64,000 nt of DNA from Fertoeibacter niger (GCF_009380135.2 NZ_WHUT02000003.1:124001-188000), one strand, 5' to 3'. Counted from the first letter of the stretch, positions 26,131-36,600 are shown. Made by a program: numbers and translations. The notes: generated from the letters alone by a model not told the origin.

Positions 26131-27036
26131 ATGCATCTGGAGTTCCGCCATCTGCGCACCATCCGCGCCATCCATCAGGCGGGCGGCCTTGCCCGTGCCG
26201 CCGACATCCTGAACATGACGCAATCCGCGCTGAGCCATCAGGTGAAGGGGCTGGAGGATCAGGCCGGGATCGAATTGTTCGTGCGCCGCTCGAAACCCCT
26301 GAAACTGTCGGCGGCGGGGCTGCGCATGCTGCGGCTGGCCGAGCGGATCCTGCCAGAGATCGACGCGCTGGACGAGGAATTCCGCGCGCTGAAATCCGGC
26401 AAGACAGGGCGGCTGCATATCGCAATGGAATGCCACGCCTGCTTTGAGTGGCTGCTGCCGGTGCTGGAACAGTTCCGCCGCGCCTGGCCCGAGGTGGATG
26501 TGGACATCCGCGCGGGCCTTGCCTTTGACGCGATGCCAGCACTGGCGCGGGAAGAGATTGATCTGGTGATCACATCTGACCCGGTGAAGATGGAGGGCAC
26601 GGTGTTTCACCCGCTGTTCGACTATCACCCCCGGTTCTTGTGCGCGGCCGCGAACCCGCTGGCGCAGAAAGAGGTGATCACCGCCGAGGATTTCCGCGAC
26701 CAGACGCTGATCCACTACCCCGTGGCGCGCGACAAGCTGGATGTGTTCACCGAACTTCTGGCCCCGGCGCGGGTGGAGCCGCGCGGGATGCGGGGGGTGG
26801 AACTGACGGCGGTGATCCTTATGCTGGTGGCATCCGACCGGGGCGTGGCGGTGCTGCCCGACTGGGTGGTGGCGCAGGTGCGCGCCAACCCCGATTTCGC
26901 CATCCGCCCGCTGGGCCCGCAGGTGATCACCAAACGCAGCTATGCTGCGACCCGCGACGAGGACGCCACGAAACCCTTCATGGCGCACTTCCTGCGGCTG
27001 GGGCGCAGCGAGCCGGTGAAGCTGCAACGCGGCTGA
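26131..27036 (+). CDS. metR: LysR-family regulator, MetR-like
   Basis: A 301-residue LysR regulator. HTH: LRTIRAIHQAGGLARAADILNMTQSALSHQVKGLEDQAGIELFVRRSKPLKLS, characteristic of MetR. The effector domain shows LHIAMECHACFEWLLPVLEQFRRAWPEVDVDI, the MetR-specific CHxCFEWL region that responds to homocysteine. The ATG at 26131 (MHLEFRHLR) is preceded by GAGGA; the upstream in-frame extension overlaps the metF promoter. It is divergent from metF and presumably activates it. Confidence 0.9.
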   Translation: MHLEFRHLRTIRAIHQAGGLARAADILNMTQSALSHQVKGLEDQAGIELFVRRSKPLKLSAAGLRMLRLAERILPEIDALDEEFRALKSGKTGRLHIAMECHACFEWLLPVLEQFRRAWPEVDVDIRAGLAFDAMPALAREEIDLVITSDPVKMEGTVFHPLFDYHPRFLCAAANPLAQKEVITAEDFRDQTLIHYPVARDKLDVFTELLAPARVEPRGMRGVELTAVILMLVASDRGVAVLPDWVVAQVRANPDFAIRPLGPQVITKRSYAATRDEDATKPFMAHFLRLGRSEPVKLQRG

Positions 27037-27127
27037 ACTGGCGCGGGGGAGCCGTCGCGGCGGCCATCGAGGCCCCCGCAACGGCGCTGCCGCAGGGGGG
27101 ACCAGTGACCGGTCGCAAGGGGCCGGA

Positions 27128-27170
27128 CGGCGGAGGCGCGCCGCGCGGGGATATTTTCAGACAGAAAATG
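27128..27170 (-). repeat. Copy of a dispersed intergenic repeat
   Basis: GGGGATATTTTCAGACAG followed by AAAATG, preceded by a GGCGGAGGC block. On the minus strand it reads as the GAAAATATCCCCG core seen at 50567 and 55347. Confidence 0.55.
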
Positions 27171-27296
27171 CAGCGCAAGACCATGGGCTGCGGTGCCATT
27201 GGCCGGTGGCGATGCGGCCTGCAACGGAGCATGCCTTGGAGCGAGGCAGGGACCGCAGTGGCCCGGATCGCAGCGGCGGAGGGGGGGGGCGATAAT

Positions 27297-27306
27297 TAAC
27301 ATGTTA
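27297..27306. promoter_or_regulatory. Palindrome TAACATGTTA upstream of the exporter gene
   Basis: A perfect 10-bp palindrome in an AT-rich island 90 bp before the exporter start. It could be an operator; no regulator is adjacent. Confidence 0.35.
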
Positions 27307-27395
27307 CAGAACGTGATGTGGCAGGACCAGTGCTCTGGACCTTCCCGGCGGGCGGTCCTACACCCTGAGGCGGAACCCAGTGCCGGAGACCTGCC

Positions 27396-28604
27396 GTGAC
27401 CGATGCCACAAGCCCGCAACGCCCGGCGGTGAACCCCACCACCTTTTCCATCATCTTTGCCGTCAGCATCTGCCACATGCTGAACGATGTGATGCAATCG
27501 CTGCTGGCGGCGATCTATCCCATGCTGAAGGATGATTTCGCGCTGGATTACTGGCAGATCGGGCTGCTGACGCTGGTGTTTCAGGTCACGGCCTCGCTGC
27601 TGCAACCGATGATCGGCATCTATACCGACAAGCATCCGATGCCGCAGTCGCTGCCCATTGGCATGGCCGCCACCTTTTGCGGGCTGCTTTTGCTGGCCTT
27701 TGCGCCCAGCTATCCGCTGTTGCTGGCGGGGGCCGGGCTGATCGGGGTGGGGTCGGCGATCTTTCACCCGGAATCGTCGCGCATGGCGCGGATGGCCTCG
27801 GGCGGGCGCTATGGGATGGCGCAATCGGTGTTTCAGGTGGGCGGCAATTTCGGCACGGCGGCGGGGCCGCTGCTGGCGGCCTTCATCGTGCTGCCGCTGG
27901 GGCGGCCGTCCGTGGCGTGGTTCTGCCTGATCGCATTGGTGGGGATGGTTATCCTGCAACGGGTGGGGCTGTGGTATGCCCGCGCGCTGAAGGGCGCCGC
28001 AGGTCGCGCGCCGGTCAGCCGCACCCTGCCCCTGCCGCGCCGGACCATCGTGATCGCGCTGGTGGTGCTGACCTTCCTGACCTTTTCCAAGAATGTCTAC
28101 ATGGCCAGCCTGTCGAGCTATTACACCTTTTACCTGATCGAGACGTTTGACGTGACCACCCGGCAGTCGCAGCTGTTCCTGTTCCTGTTCCTGGCCGCCG
28201 CAGCGGTGGGCACGGTGATCGGCGGGCCGATCGGCGACAGGTTCGGCACGATGACGGTGATCTGGTTCTCGATCCTGGGCGTGCTGCCCTTTACCCTGAT
28301 GCTGCCCTATGCCGACCTGTTCTGGAGCGGGGTCCTGTCGATGATCATCGGGCTGGTGCTGGCCTCGGCCTTTCCGGCCATCGTGGTCTTTGCGCAGGAA
28401 CTGCTGCCCGGCCGGGTGGGCATGGTGGCGGGCATCTTCTTTGGCCTCGCGTTCGGCATGGCGGGGCTGGCGGCGGCGGTGCTGGGCATCGTGGCGGATG
28501 CAACCGGCATCCGCTTTGTCTTTCAGGTCTGCGCCTGGCTGCCCGCGCTGGGGGTGCTGACCATCTTCCTGCCGCGCAAAAGCCAGTTCTATACCGCGCG
28601 CTGA
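27396..28604 (+). CDS. MFS exporter, fosmidomycin-resistance (Fsr) type
   Basis: A 402-residue major facilitator of about twelve helices. The N-terminal FAVSICHMLNDVMQSLLAAIYPMLKDDF and the diagnostic loop VGSAIFHPESSRMARMASGGRYGMAQSVFQVGGNFGTAAGP are typical of the Fsr/YnfM-like exporters. It probably extrudes a drug or metabolite; the natural substrate is unknown. The start is a GTG at 27396. A bidirectional terminator separates it from the convergent RTX gene. Confidence 0.9.
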   Translation: MTDATSPQRPAVNPTTFSIIFAVSICHMLNDVMQSLLAAIYPMLKDDFALDYWQIGLLTLVFQVTASLLQPMIGIYTDKHPMPQSLPIGMAATFCGLLLLAFAPSYPLLLAGAGLIGVGSAIFHPESSRMARMASGGRYGMAQSVFQVGGNFGTAAGPLLAAFIVLPLGRPSVAWFCLIALVGMVILQRVGLWYARALKGAAGRAPVSRTLPLPRRTIVIALVVLTFLTFSKNVYMASLSSYYTFYLIETFDVTTRQSQLFLFLFLAAAAVGTVIGGPIGDRFGTMTVIWFSILGVLPFTLMLPYADLFWSGVLSMIIGLVLASAFPAIVVFAQELLPGRVGMVAGIFFGLAFGMAGLAAAVLGIVADATGIRFVFQVCAWLPALGVLTIFLPRKSQFYTAR

Positions 28605-28624
28605 GCGTTCACGCACGGCAAAGA

Positions 28625-28655
28625 AAAACCCCGCCGGCGGAACCGGCGGGGTTTT
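28625..28655. terminator. Bidirectional terminator between exporter and RTX genes
   Basis: AAAACCCCGCCGG-cggaa-CCGGCGGGGTTTT, a perfect 13-bp stem with A/T tracts at both ends, between the stops of two convergent genes. Confidence 0.92.
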
Positions 28656-28677
28656 CCGTATCGGCCCGGGTTGCGGA

Positions 28678-31600
28678 TCAGGCGACGAAGATGAAGTCGC
28701 TTTCCACGACGTTCAGCGTGTTCAGCAGCGTGATGGTGAAGTCATCCATCATGTTGCCGTCGGTATCGACGCCGATCACCGTGTTGCTGCCTGCCGCGCT
28801 GAAGGTCAGATCATCAAACTCGATGCCAAAGGCGATCAGGTCGATCTTGTCGGTGCCCGACACGAAATCGAACAGCGTGTCATTGCCCGGCATGGCGCTG
28901 AAGATGAACACGTCTTCACCCGAACCACCAATGATCGAGTCGTCGCCCTCGCGGGTGTTGATCCGGTCATTGCCGGCGCCACCGACAAGAAAGTCATTGC
29001 CCGAGCCGCCGATGATCGTATCGTTGCCCATGCCTGCGTTCACGTAGTAGTCGGTGGATTGCGCAGCGACGTTGATGACTTCACTGCTTCCAATGCCCAG
29101 ATGCACCACGTCGAACATGTCACCGCGTGCCACGCCGCTGACAAGATCACGCACGTCGAATTTCAGCCCGGCGGTCGTGCTGAAGAAGATCATGCCTTCG
29201 TCATCAAGACGCGCAACGCTGCCCGTAAGCGCGCCCATGGCGTCTTCGGCTTGCAGGCGCACGGCCAGCCCGCCATCCTGGTTCAACATGGCATTGCCGT
29301 CACGCGCATTGCCGTTGCCGACTTCGGCACTGGTAAAGCTGAGACGCACCTGGGTGATCCCGGGCCCGCCCACGTTCACGATGTCATTGCCACCGCCCAG
29401 GTTGACCTGATCGGCGCCGTCCGTAACGACGTTGTAGATCAGCGTATCCACGCCATCCTCGCCCAGGATGGTATCGGCACCGCCGCCGCCGATGAAGCTG
29501 TCCTGACCGCGGCCGCCGATCAGCACGTCATCGCCTGCGCCGCCCACCAGGAAGTCATTGCCCCGGCCGCCTTCGACCGTGTCATTGCCCATGCCGGCGT
29601 TGATATAGTAGTCGATCGCGCCTGCATCGCTCTGGTCGATGAAATCACCGGCCTCGGTGCCCAGTTGCACCACGTCGAACTGATCGCCACGGCCCACGCC
29701 ACTGACCAGATCGCGCACGTCGAAGGTGACGCCTGCTGTGGTGCTGACAAAGGAGATGCCCTCGTCATCAACCCGCGTGACGCCGCCGGTCAGATCCCCG
29801 GCCACATCTTCGCCCTGCAGACGCACCGCAAGCGCGCCATCCTGGTTCAGCATCGTGTTCGAGTCGACGGCGTTGCCATTGCCGACTTCGGCGCTGGTGA
29901 AGGTCAGGCGAATCTGTGTGCCCGCGACCCCTGCCACGGCAAAGACATCATCGCCTTCGTTCAGGTTCACCGCATCGGCACCGTCGGTCGCAATCGAGAA
30001 GATGGCACGGTCGTTGCCAGCGCCACCAAACATGGTGTCATTGCCGCCGCCGCCGATGAAGCTGTCGTTGCCCTGACCACCCGAGAGCAGGTCATTGCCT
30101 GCGCCGCCAACGAGGAAGTCATTCGCCATTCCGCCCGTGACGGTGTCGTTCCCCTGCCCCGCGTTGATGTAGTAGGACCGGCTGGGCGCGGCTGCCTGCA
30201 GGCGCTCTGACTGCACCGTGCCCAGTTGAACAACCTCGAAACCGTCACCGCGCGCAACACCGCTGACAAGATCGCGCACGTCAAAGGTCATGCCGGGGGT
30301 CGTGCTGACAAAGCTGATGCCCTCGTCGTCGAAGCGGCTGGTTGCGCCGGTCAACATCCCTGCGCCGTCTTCGGCCTGCAAGCGCACCGCAAGGCCGCCG
30401 TCCTGGTTGGTCAGCAGGCCGCTGTCGTTCACCGACTGGTTGCCCACCTCGGAACTGGTGAACATCAGGCGCACCTGCGAAACGCCCGGACCCGACACGT
30501 TCACAACATCGTCTTCGGTGCCAAGGTTCACCTGATCGGCACCGTCGGTCACGACGTTGAAGAACATGGTGTCGCTGCCCTTGCCGCCGGTGATCGTGTC
30601 GTCACCACTGCCACCGATGAAGCTGTCGTTGCCTGTGCCCCCGGCGATCACGTCATTGCCCGCACCGCCGACAAGGAAGTCATCCGCCTTGCTGCCGGTG
30701 ATTGTGTCATCACCCATGCCGCCGTTGATGTAGTAGGACCGGGTTTCGGGGCCATGCGACAGCAGGTCGCCCGCCTGCGAGCCAAGTTCGACAATCTCGA
30801 ACCCGTCACCGCGCTCTACGCCGCTGACCAGATCGCGCACGTCAAAGGTCAGGCCCGGAGTGGCGCTGACAAAACGGATGCCTTCGTCATCAAGCCGCGT
30901 TTCAAGGCCGGTCAGCGCGCCCGCCATGTCTTCGGCCTGCATACGCACGGCAAGGCCGCCATCCTGGTTGGTCATGGTGCCCGAGTCGCGGGCCTGGTCG
31001 TTGCCAACTTCGGAACTGGTGAAGGTCAGGCGCACCTGCGCCACGCCCGCGCCGGAAACCGAAACCGTATCCATGTCGGCGCCAAGGTTCACCCGGTCAG
31101 CGCCATCCGTCGCAATGTTGAAGATCAGCGTATCACGCCCGTCGCCGCCCAGAATGGTGTCATTGCCGCCGCCGCCGATGAACGAATCGTTCCCCAGGCC
31201 GCCGCTCATCTGGTCATTGCCTGCACCACCCACCAGGAAATCATTGGCGCTGCTGCCGGTCACGGTATCATTGCCCATCCCGGCATTGATGTAATAGGCG
31301 CGCGAGGACGCGCTCTTGTCGTAGACATCGCCAGCCATCGTGCCCAGTTCGACCACTTCGAACGCGTCACCGCGGGCCACACCGCTGACCAGATCGCGCA
31401 CGTCGAACCGCACGTCGGACGTTGCGCCGACAAAGGTGGTGCCCTCGTCGCCATAGCGTTCCACCGGGCCGGTCAGCATGCCAAGCGCATCTTCGCCCTG
31501 CGCGCGCACGGCAAGGCCGCCGTCCTGGCCTGCCATCGTGTTGCTGTCATTCTCGTTGCCGTTGCCGACTTCTGCGCTGGTGAAGGTCAGGCGCACCTGA

Positions 31601-31710
31601 CCGTTACCGCCAGGCGCGCCTGCCAGTGTCACCACCCCCGCGCCAACGGGACCGGCTTCAGCCATGACAGGATCGGATATGCGGCCCTCGGGGCCAGTCA
31701 GTAGTGCCAT
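28678..31710 (-). CDS. RTX calcium-binding protein with five 187-residue modules
   Basis: A 1010-residue acidic protein, probably secreted by a type I system. It starts MALLTGPEGRISDP with no Sec signal. Five modules begin at residues 38, 225, 412, 599 and 787. Each has a ~90-residue beta-rich part opening QVRLTFTSAEVGN with NQDGGLAVRLQAED, DDEGISFVST and FDVRDLVSGVARGD, then a linker (YYINAGMGNDTV) and RTX nonapeptides (NDFLVGGAGND, GNDSFIGGGGND), closing TDGADQVNLG. The fifth ends in a serralysin-like C-terminal region (FDFVSGTDKIDLIAFG) with a hydrophobic DFIFVA end, as in type I substrates. The ATG at 31710 has GGGAGAG upstream. No T1SS genes are adjacent. Function unknown: adhesin, S-layer or calcium-scaffold are possible. 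Confidence 0.9.
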   Translation of the reverse strand: MALLTGPEGRISDPVMAEAGPVGAGVVTLAGAPGGNGQVRLTFTSAEVGNGNENDSNTMAGQDGGLAVRAQGEDALGMLTGPVERYGDEGTTFVGATSDVRFDVRDLVSGVARGDAFEVVELGTMAGDVYDKSASSRAYYINAGMGNDTVTGSSANDFLVGGAGNDQMSGGLGNDSFIGGGGNDTILGGDGRDTLIFNIATDGADRVNLGADMDTVSVSGAGVAQVRLTFTSSEVGNDQARDSGTMTNQDGGLAVRMQAEDMAGALTGLETRLDDEGIRFVSATPGLTFDVRDLVSGVERGDGFEIVELGSQAGDLLSHGPETRSYYINGGMGDDTITGSKADDFLVGGAGNDVIAGGTGNDSFIGGSGDDTITGGKGSDTMFFNVVTDGADQVNLGTEDDVVNVSGPGVSQVRLMFTSSEVGNQSVNDSGLLTNQDGGLAVRLQAEDGAGMLTGATSRFDDEGISFVSTTPGMTFDVRDLVSGVARGDGFEVVQLGTVQSERLQAAAPSRSYYINAGQGNDTVTGGMANDFLVGGAGNDLLSGGQGNDSFIGGGGNDTMFGGAGNDRAIFSIATDGADAVNLNEGDDVFAVAGVAGTQIRLTFTSAEVGNGNAVDSNTMLNQDGALAVRLQGEDVAGDLTGGVTRVDDEGISFVSTTAGVTFDVRDLVSGVGRGDQFDVVQLGTEAGDFIDQSDAGAIDYYINAGMGNDTVEGGRGNDFLVGGAGDDVLIGGRGQDSFIGGGGADTILGEDGVDTLIYNVVTDGADQVNLGGGNDIVNVGGPGITQVRLSFTSAEVGNGNARDGNAMLNQDGGLAVRLQAEDAMGALTGSVARLDDEGMIFFSTTAGLKFDVRDLVSGVARGDMFDVVHLGIGSSEVINVAAQSTDYYVNAGMGNDTIIGGSGNDFLVGGAGNDRINTREGDDSIIGGSGEDVFIFSAMPGNDTLFDFVSGTDKIDLIAFGIEFDDLTFSAAGSNTVIGVDTDGNMMDDFTITLLNTLNVVESDFIFVA
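28890..31599 (-). repeat. Five tandem 561-bp modules within the RTX gene
   Basis: Module starts (minus strand) are at 31599, 31038, 30477, 29916 and 29352, i.e. 561, 561, 561 and 564 bp apart; the fifth is partial and fades into the C-terminal region near 28890. Adjacent copies are clearly homologous at protein level but not identical in DNA. Confidence 0.9.
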
Positions 31711-31989
31711 TTCATTCTCTCCCGAACAAATATGTGTCCCACCCGGCTGGCGGCCCGGCAGCACGCTCAAACAGACTGCTCCGGCCGGGTGAGCCCGCAG
31801 CCGACACCCCAAGCAACGGAAGGGCATTTGCAGAAGTTTCAAAAGTTGTGGCGGGGCGAGGTCTCTTTTCCGTGATCCGCCGTGACAGGCGCGTTATCCC
31901 TGCCCCGCCTTTCGGCGCAATGGCCCCTGCCCCTTCACATCCGCCCCGCCCCCGCGTATAGGACCGCGCTTGAACCGATGGAGTCACCG

Positions 31990-32778
31990 ATGCAAGGCAG
32001 CGCGAACCTCAACCTGATGATCAAGGCCGCGCGCAAGGCGGGCCGCGCATTGGTGAAAGACTTCCGCGAGGTGGAAAACCTTCAGGTGTCCTCCAAGGGC
32101 CCCGGGGATTTCGTGACCAAGGCCGACCGCGAGGCCGAACGCATCATCAAGGAAGACCTGATGGGCGCGCGCCCCACCTATGGCTGGCTGGGCGAAGAAA
32201 CCGGCGAAACGGCGGGGGCAGACCCCACCCGCCGCTGGATCGTCGATCCGCTGGACGGCACGACGAATTTCCTGCACGGCCTGCCGCACTGGGCCGTTTC
32301 CATCGCGCTGGAGCACAAGGGCGAGATCGTGTCGGCCGTGGTGTTCGATGCCGCCAAGGACGAGATGTATTGGGCCGAAAAGGGTGCCGGCACCTGGATG
32401 AACGAAAGCCGCCTGCGCGTGTCGGGGCGGCGGCAGATGATCGAATCGATCTTTGCCACCGGCGTGCCGTTTGGCGGCAAGGGCACTCTGCCCGCCACAT
32501 TGCAGGATCTGGCGCGGCTGATGCCGGTCTGTGCCGGGGTGCGGCGCTGGGGGGCTGCGTCGCTTGATCTCGCCTATGTGGCGGCGGGCCGGTATGACGG
32601 CTATTGGGAGCGCGGCATCCAGCCCTGGGACATGGCGGCAGGCATCCTGCTGGTGCGCGAGGCGGGCGGCATGGTGTCGGGCATCCGCGAGGGCGATGAC
32701 CCGCTGGAAAAGGGCGCGGTGATCTGCGGCAACCAGAACCTGTTCGAACCCTTCCGCAAGGTGATCCGGGGCGAGTGA
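31990..32778 (+). CDS. suhB: Inositol monophosphatase family protein (SuhB-like)
   Basis: A Mg-dependent phosphomonoesterase of 262 residues acting on inositol-1-phosphate or related sugar phosphates. Metal-site motifs: GEET (LGEETGE), WIVDPLDGTTNFLHGLPHWAVSI and the C-terminal IQPWDMAAGILLVREAGG. The start MQGSANLNLMIKAARKAGR has GGAG 6 bases upstream; the longer frame from 31882 is unsupported. Function in the cell could be inositol metabolism or an RNA-related role as for SuhB in E. coli. It is convergent with a rhomboid protease. Confidence 0.92.
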   Translation: MQGSANLNLMIKAARKAGRALVKDFREVENLQVSSKGPGDFVTKADREAERIIKEDLMGARPTYGWLGEETGETAGADPTRRWIVDPLDGTTNFLHGLPHWAVSIALEHKGEIVSAVVFDAAKDEMYWAEKGAGTWMNESRLRVSGRRQMIESIFATGVPFGGKGTLPATLQDLARLMPVCAGVRRWGAASLDLAYVAAGRYDGYWERGIQPWDMAAGILLVREAGGMVSGIREGDDPLEKGAVICGNQNLFEPFRKVIRGE

Positions 32779-32785
32779 CGGCGCC

Positions 32786-33532
32786 TTACTTGCGGCGCGG
32801 CACCACGGGCACCCGGCTGCGCGCAACGGGATAGCTGGCCTCCGGGTGCGGCGGCACGCCATGGGTGCGGTTCCAGAAGGCAAATCCGCCACGCCGCAGC
32901 CAGACCGGCAACGTGAAGGCCACTCCGGCCACAAAGCCGCCGATATGCGCCCAATAGGCCACGCTGGCCTCGGCCGATGGCGTCGCAAAACCGCTGAGCA
33001 GTTGCAGGGCGAACCACAGCCCCAGCACGATCCAGGCCGGAATCGGGAAGATGCGGAAAAAGATCACGAAGATGATCAGCACATCGACGCGTGCCTTGGG
33101 AAACAGCAGCAGATAGCCGCCCATCACCCCGGCAATCGCCCCCGACGCGCCCACCATCGGCACATAGGCCCCCGGTTCGGACACCACCTGAAACAGCCCC
33201 GCCGCCACGCCGCTGGCAAGATAGAACAGCGCAAAGCCCACATGCCCCATCTCGTCTTCCAGATTGTCGCCGAAGATGTAGAGAAACAGCATGTTCCCGA
33301 TGAGGTGCATCCAGCCGCCATGCAGGAACATCGAGGTGAAAAAGCCGTGCAAGCCATAGCCCTGGCTTACCTCGCCCGGCACCAGCCCCCACTGGAAGAA
33401 GAACAGGCCCAACGCCATGTCGTCGGGGATGGTCAGCCAATAGGCCAGAAACACACCGATGTTCGCCGCAAGCAGCGCCCAGGTGACATAGGGCCTGCGC
33501 CCCGACGGGTTGTGATCGCGGATCGGAAACAT
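32786..33532 (-). CDS. Rhomboid family intramembrane serine protease
   Basis: A 248-residue inner-membrane protease with about six helices. The catalytic serine is in PMVGASGAIAGVMGGYLLLFPKARV and the histidine in YWAHIGGFVAGVAFTL; the L1-loop block HGGWMHLIGNMLFLYIFGDNLED is typical of the family. The ATG at 33532 (MFPIRDHNPSGRRPYV) is the family-like start; the longer frame runs to 33712 into putA. Substrate unknown. Confidence 0.93.
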   Translation of the reverse strand: MFPIRDHNPSGRRPYVTWALLAANIGVFLAYWLTIPDDMALGLFFFQWGLVPGEVSQGYGLHGFFTSMFLHGGWMHLIGNMLFLYIFGDNLEDEMGHVGFALFYLASGVAAGLFQVVSEPGAYVPMVGASGAIAGVMGGYLLLFPKARVDVLIIFVIFFRIFPIPAWIVLGLWFALQLLSGFATPSAEASVAYWAHIGGFVAGVAFTLPVWLRRGGFAFWNRTHGVPPHPEASYPVARSRVPVVPRRK

Positions 33533-33626
33533 GCGGCCACGCTTTCCGATCCGCGTTCGCGCGTCAAGGGCCGTGATGGCCGCTGACCCGCGGGGCGGCG
33601 CCCCGCGCTTGTCGATGTTGGGGTGG

Positions 33627-36600
33627 CTAAGCGGCCCCCACCTCTGCCAGCAGTTGCGCGTTGCCGCCCGACGCGGTGGTGTCGATGCAGACATGCCGCT
33701 CCAGCGCGACATGGGCGGCGTCGGGCATGCCGCCGATCAGCGGCAGGATCGGGCCTTGGCGCCGCGCTAGCGCCTGGGCAAAGGGGCGCGCATCCTCGGC
33801 CGCCCCCCAATACAGCGCCCCGGAATGCCCGCTCAGCCGTGCCAGGGCGTCGGGCGCAAGGCCGGGGGCCTCGACCGCAAGACCGCCCAGCGCGCGCACC
33901 GCCCCGGCCTGCGCCCGCGCGGTTGCCGCCGTGGGGCCAAGGCACAGCAGCGGCGCACGTTGAAACGCCGACAGGCGGTTCGACTCGCCTGTGGGCCCGG
34001 GCAGGTTGCGGCTGTGCAGCGCCTCGGGCCGGGGCCGTAGCAGCCGCAGCGCAGCCGCTGCGGCCTCTTCATCGGTCACAAGCCCGTCGGGCCGGGCCAG
34101 CGGGGCGGGGGCCGCGCAGAACCGCGCCAGATAATCCGGACCGCCCGCCTTTGGCCCGGTGCCCGACAGCCCCTCGCCGCCAAAGGGCTGGCTGCCCACC
34201 ACCGCGCCGATCTGGTTGCGATTCACATAGATGTTGCCGACATGAAGGCTGTCCACCACATGCTGCACCCGGTCATCGATGCGGGTGTGCAGCCCAAAGG
34301 TCAGGCCATAGCCGGTGGCATTTACCGCCGCGATCACGGCGTCGATCTCTGACGCGCGGAACCGGGCGATATGCAGCACCGGCCCGAAAACCTCGCGCGG
34401 CATGGCGGCGATGCCCGGCACGCGGATGACCGTGGGCGCGATGAAATGGCCGGTGGCGGGGGCCGTCAATTCTTTCAGCACCCGCCCCTCGGCCCGCGCC
34501 GCCGCCACATAGGCGGCAATATCCGCCTGCGCTGTGGCGTCTATGACCGGGCCAATATCGGTTGCCAGTTCCCACGGGTCGCCCAGCGCCAGTTCATCCA
34601 TCGCGCCGAACAGCATTTCCTGCACCGTTTCCGCTACATCCTCTTGCACATAAAGACAGCGCAGCGCCGAGCAGCGCTGCCCCGCCGACTGGAAGGCCGC
34701 CGCCAGAATGTCGCGCACCGCCTGTTCGGGCAGGGCCGTGCTATCCACCAGCATGGCGTTCAGCCCCCCGGTTTCGGCGATCAGCGGGGCCGTGGGGTCC
34801 AGATGGTCGGCCATGGAGGCGCGGATTTTCAGCGCCGTGGCGGTCGATCCGGTAAAACACACGCCATTCAGCCGCGTATCGCGGGTCAGTGCCGCCCCCA
34901 CCGCCCCGTCACCGGGCAGCAGTTGCAGCGCCGTGGCAGGCACCCCCGCGCGCAGCATCAGGTCCACCGCCAGCGCCGCGATCAGCGGCGTCTGCGGCGC
35001 GGGTTTGGCCAACACAGCGTTGCCTGCGGCCAGCGCGGCGGCAATCTGCCCGGTGAAAATCGCCAGCGGAAAGTTCCACGGACTGATACAGGCAAAGACC
35101 CCGCGCGGGGCGGCGGTCAGCCCCTGCCCCTGATCGGCGTAATAGCGCAGGAAATCCACCGCCTCGCGCAACTCGCCCACCGCATCGGCCAGTGTCTTGC
35201 CCGCCTCGCGCGCGAGGATGGCAAAGATCGGCCCGGCCTCGGCCTCATACAGATCGGCCACCCGGCGCAGGGTTGCGGCACGTTCCACCGCAGGCGCATC
35301 CCAGGGCCGGGCGGCGGCCAAGGCCGTTTCCACATCCGCATCCGTCGCGGCACGGACATGGCCGATGACGGCACCCGTCGCCGGGTTGCAGACAGCCACC
35401 GCCTCGCCCGCCCCAGCGCCTACGGCCAGCACAGGTTTTGCGGCAAAATGGCGGCTTTGGTGCAAGTCGCGCGCCGCCGCAATGCGCGCCAGATCGGCGG
35501 CATCCGTCAGGTCATAACCCATGGAGTTCACGCGCGAACCGAACAGCCCCGGCCCGGTGGCAATCGCCGGGCTGGGCACCGGCACCATCCGCTCCATCGC
35601 GGCAAAGGGGCAGGCGGCCACGGTTTCCGGGGCCACATCCGCATCGACGATCTGGTTCACGAAACTGGAATTTGCCCCGTTCTCCAGCAGCCTGCGCACC
35701 AGATAGGCCAGCAGATCGCGGTGCGCCCCTACGGGGGCATAGATGCGGCAGCGCGTGCCATGGTCGGCCAGCACGATGTCATGCAGACGTTCGCCCATGC
35801 CGTGCAGGCGCTGGAATTCAAACGCCGACTTGTCGGTGGCCATGTCCAGCACCGCCGCCACCGTATGCGCGTTATGGGTGGCAAATTGCGGATAGATGCG
35901 GTCGGTCAACCCCAGCAGTTTCCGTGCATTGGCGATATAGGACACATCGGTGGCCTGTTTGCGGGTGAACACAGGGAAAGACGCCAGCCCCAGAACCTGC
36001 GCGCGTTTCACCTCGGCGTCCCAATAGGCGCCTTTCACCAGCCGGATCATGATCTTGCGGTCCAGCCGCACCGCCAGCGCATGAAGCCAGTCGATCACCG
36101 CGCCCGCGCGCCGCCCGTAGGCCTGCACCACCACGCCGAACCCGTCCCACCCCGCCAAGGACGGGTCCGACAGCACCGCCTCGATCACCTGCAACGATAG
36201 CGCCAGTCGGTCCGCCTCCTCGGCGTCGATGTTGAAGCCCAGCCCCGCCGCCTTGGCCAGCCCCGCCAGCGCCCGCACGCGCGGCACAAGTTCGGCCATC
36301 ACCCGTTCCCGTTTTGCCACTTCATAGCGCGGATGCAGCGCCGACAGTTTCACCGAGATGCCGGGATTTTCGCGGATGTCGCGGCTTTTGCAGGCCCCGG
36401 CAATCGCCGTGATCGCGCGTGTATAGCTGAGGTGATACCGCCGCGCATCGGCTTCCGTCCGGGCCGCCTCGCCCAGCATGTCATAGCTGTAGGTGTAGCC
36501 CTTGGCCTCCAGCTCGGTCGCCCGTCGCATGGCGGCGTCGATGGTTTCGCCCAGCACGAACTGCCGCCCCATTTCCTTCATCGCCCGCGTCACGGCGGTG

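Larger units (their letters stand above)
27037..27395. other. 359-bp gap between metR and the Fsr-type exporter
   Basis: No convincing gene is seen on either strand. It holds one dispersed-repeat copy (27128-27170), a perfect 10-bp palindrome (27297-27306) and further short GC-rich inverted repeats near 27328-27345 just upstream of the GTG start at 27396. The rest appears unremarkable. Confidence 0.6.

Noticed and set aside
26940-28616. A 558-codon minus-strand ORF opposite the Fsr-type exporter
   Set aside because: It mirrors the exporter coding strand, is rich in His/Gln/Arg as GC-rich shadows are, and has no recognisable motif.
28890-31599. Regular repeats considered as a CRISPR array
   Set aside because: Units are 561 bp, translated, and encode RTX modules; there are no short direct repeats with unique spacers and no cas genes.
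29059-31704. Long plus-strand ORFs opposite the RTX gene (383 and 492 codons)
   Set aside because: They only reflect the repetitive RTX coding sequence in the other strand; the minus-strand protein has clear RTX motifs.
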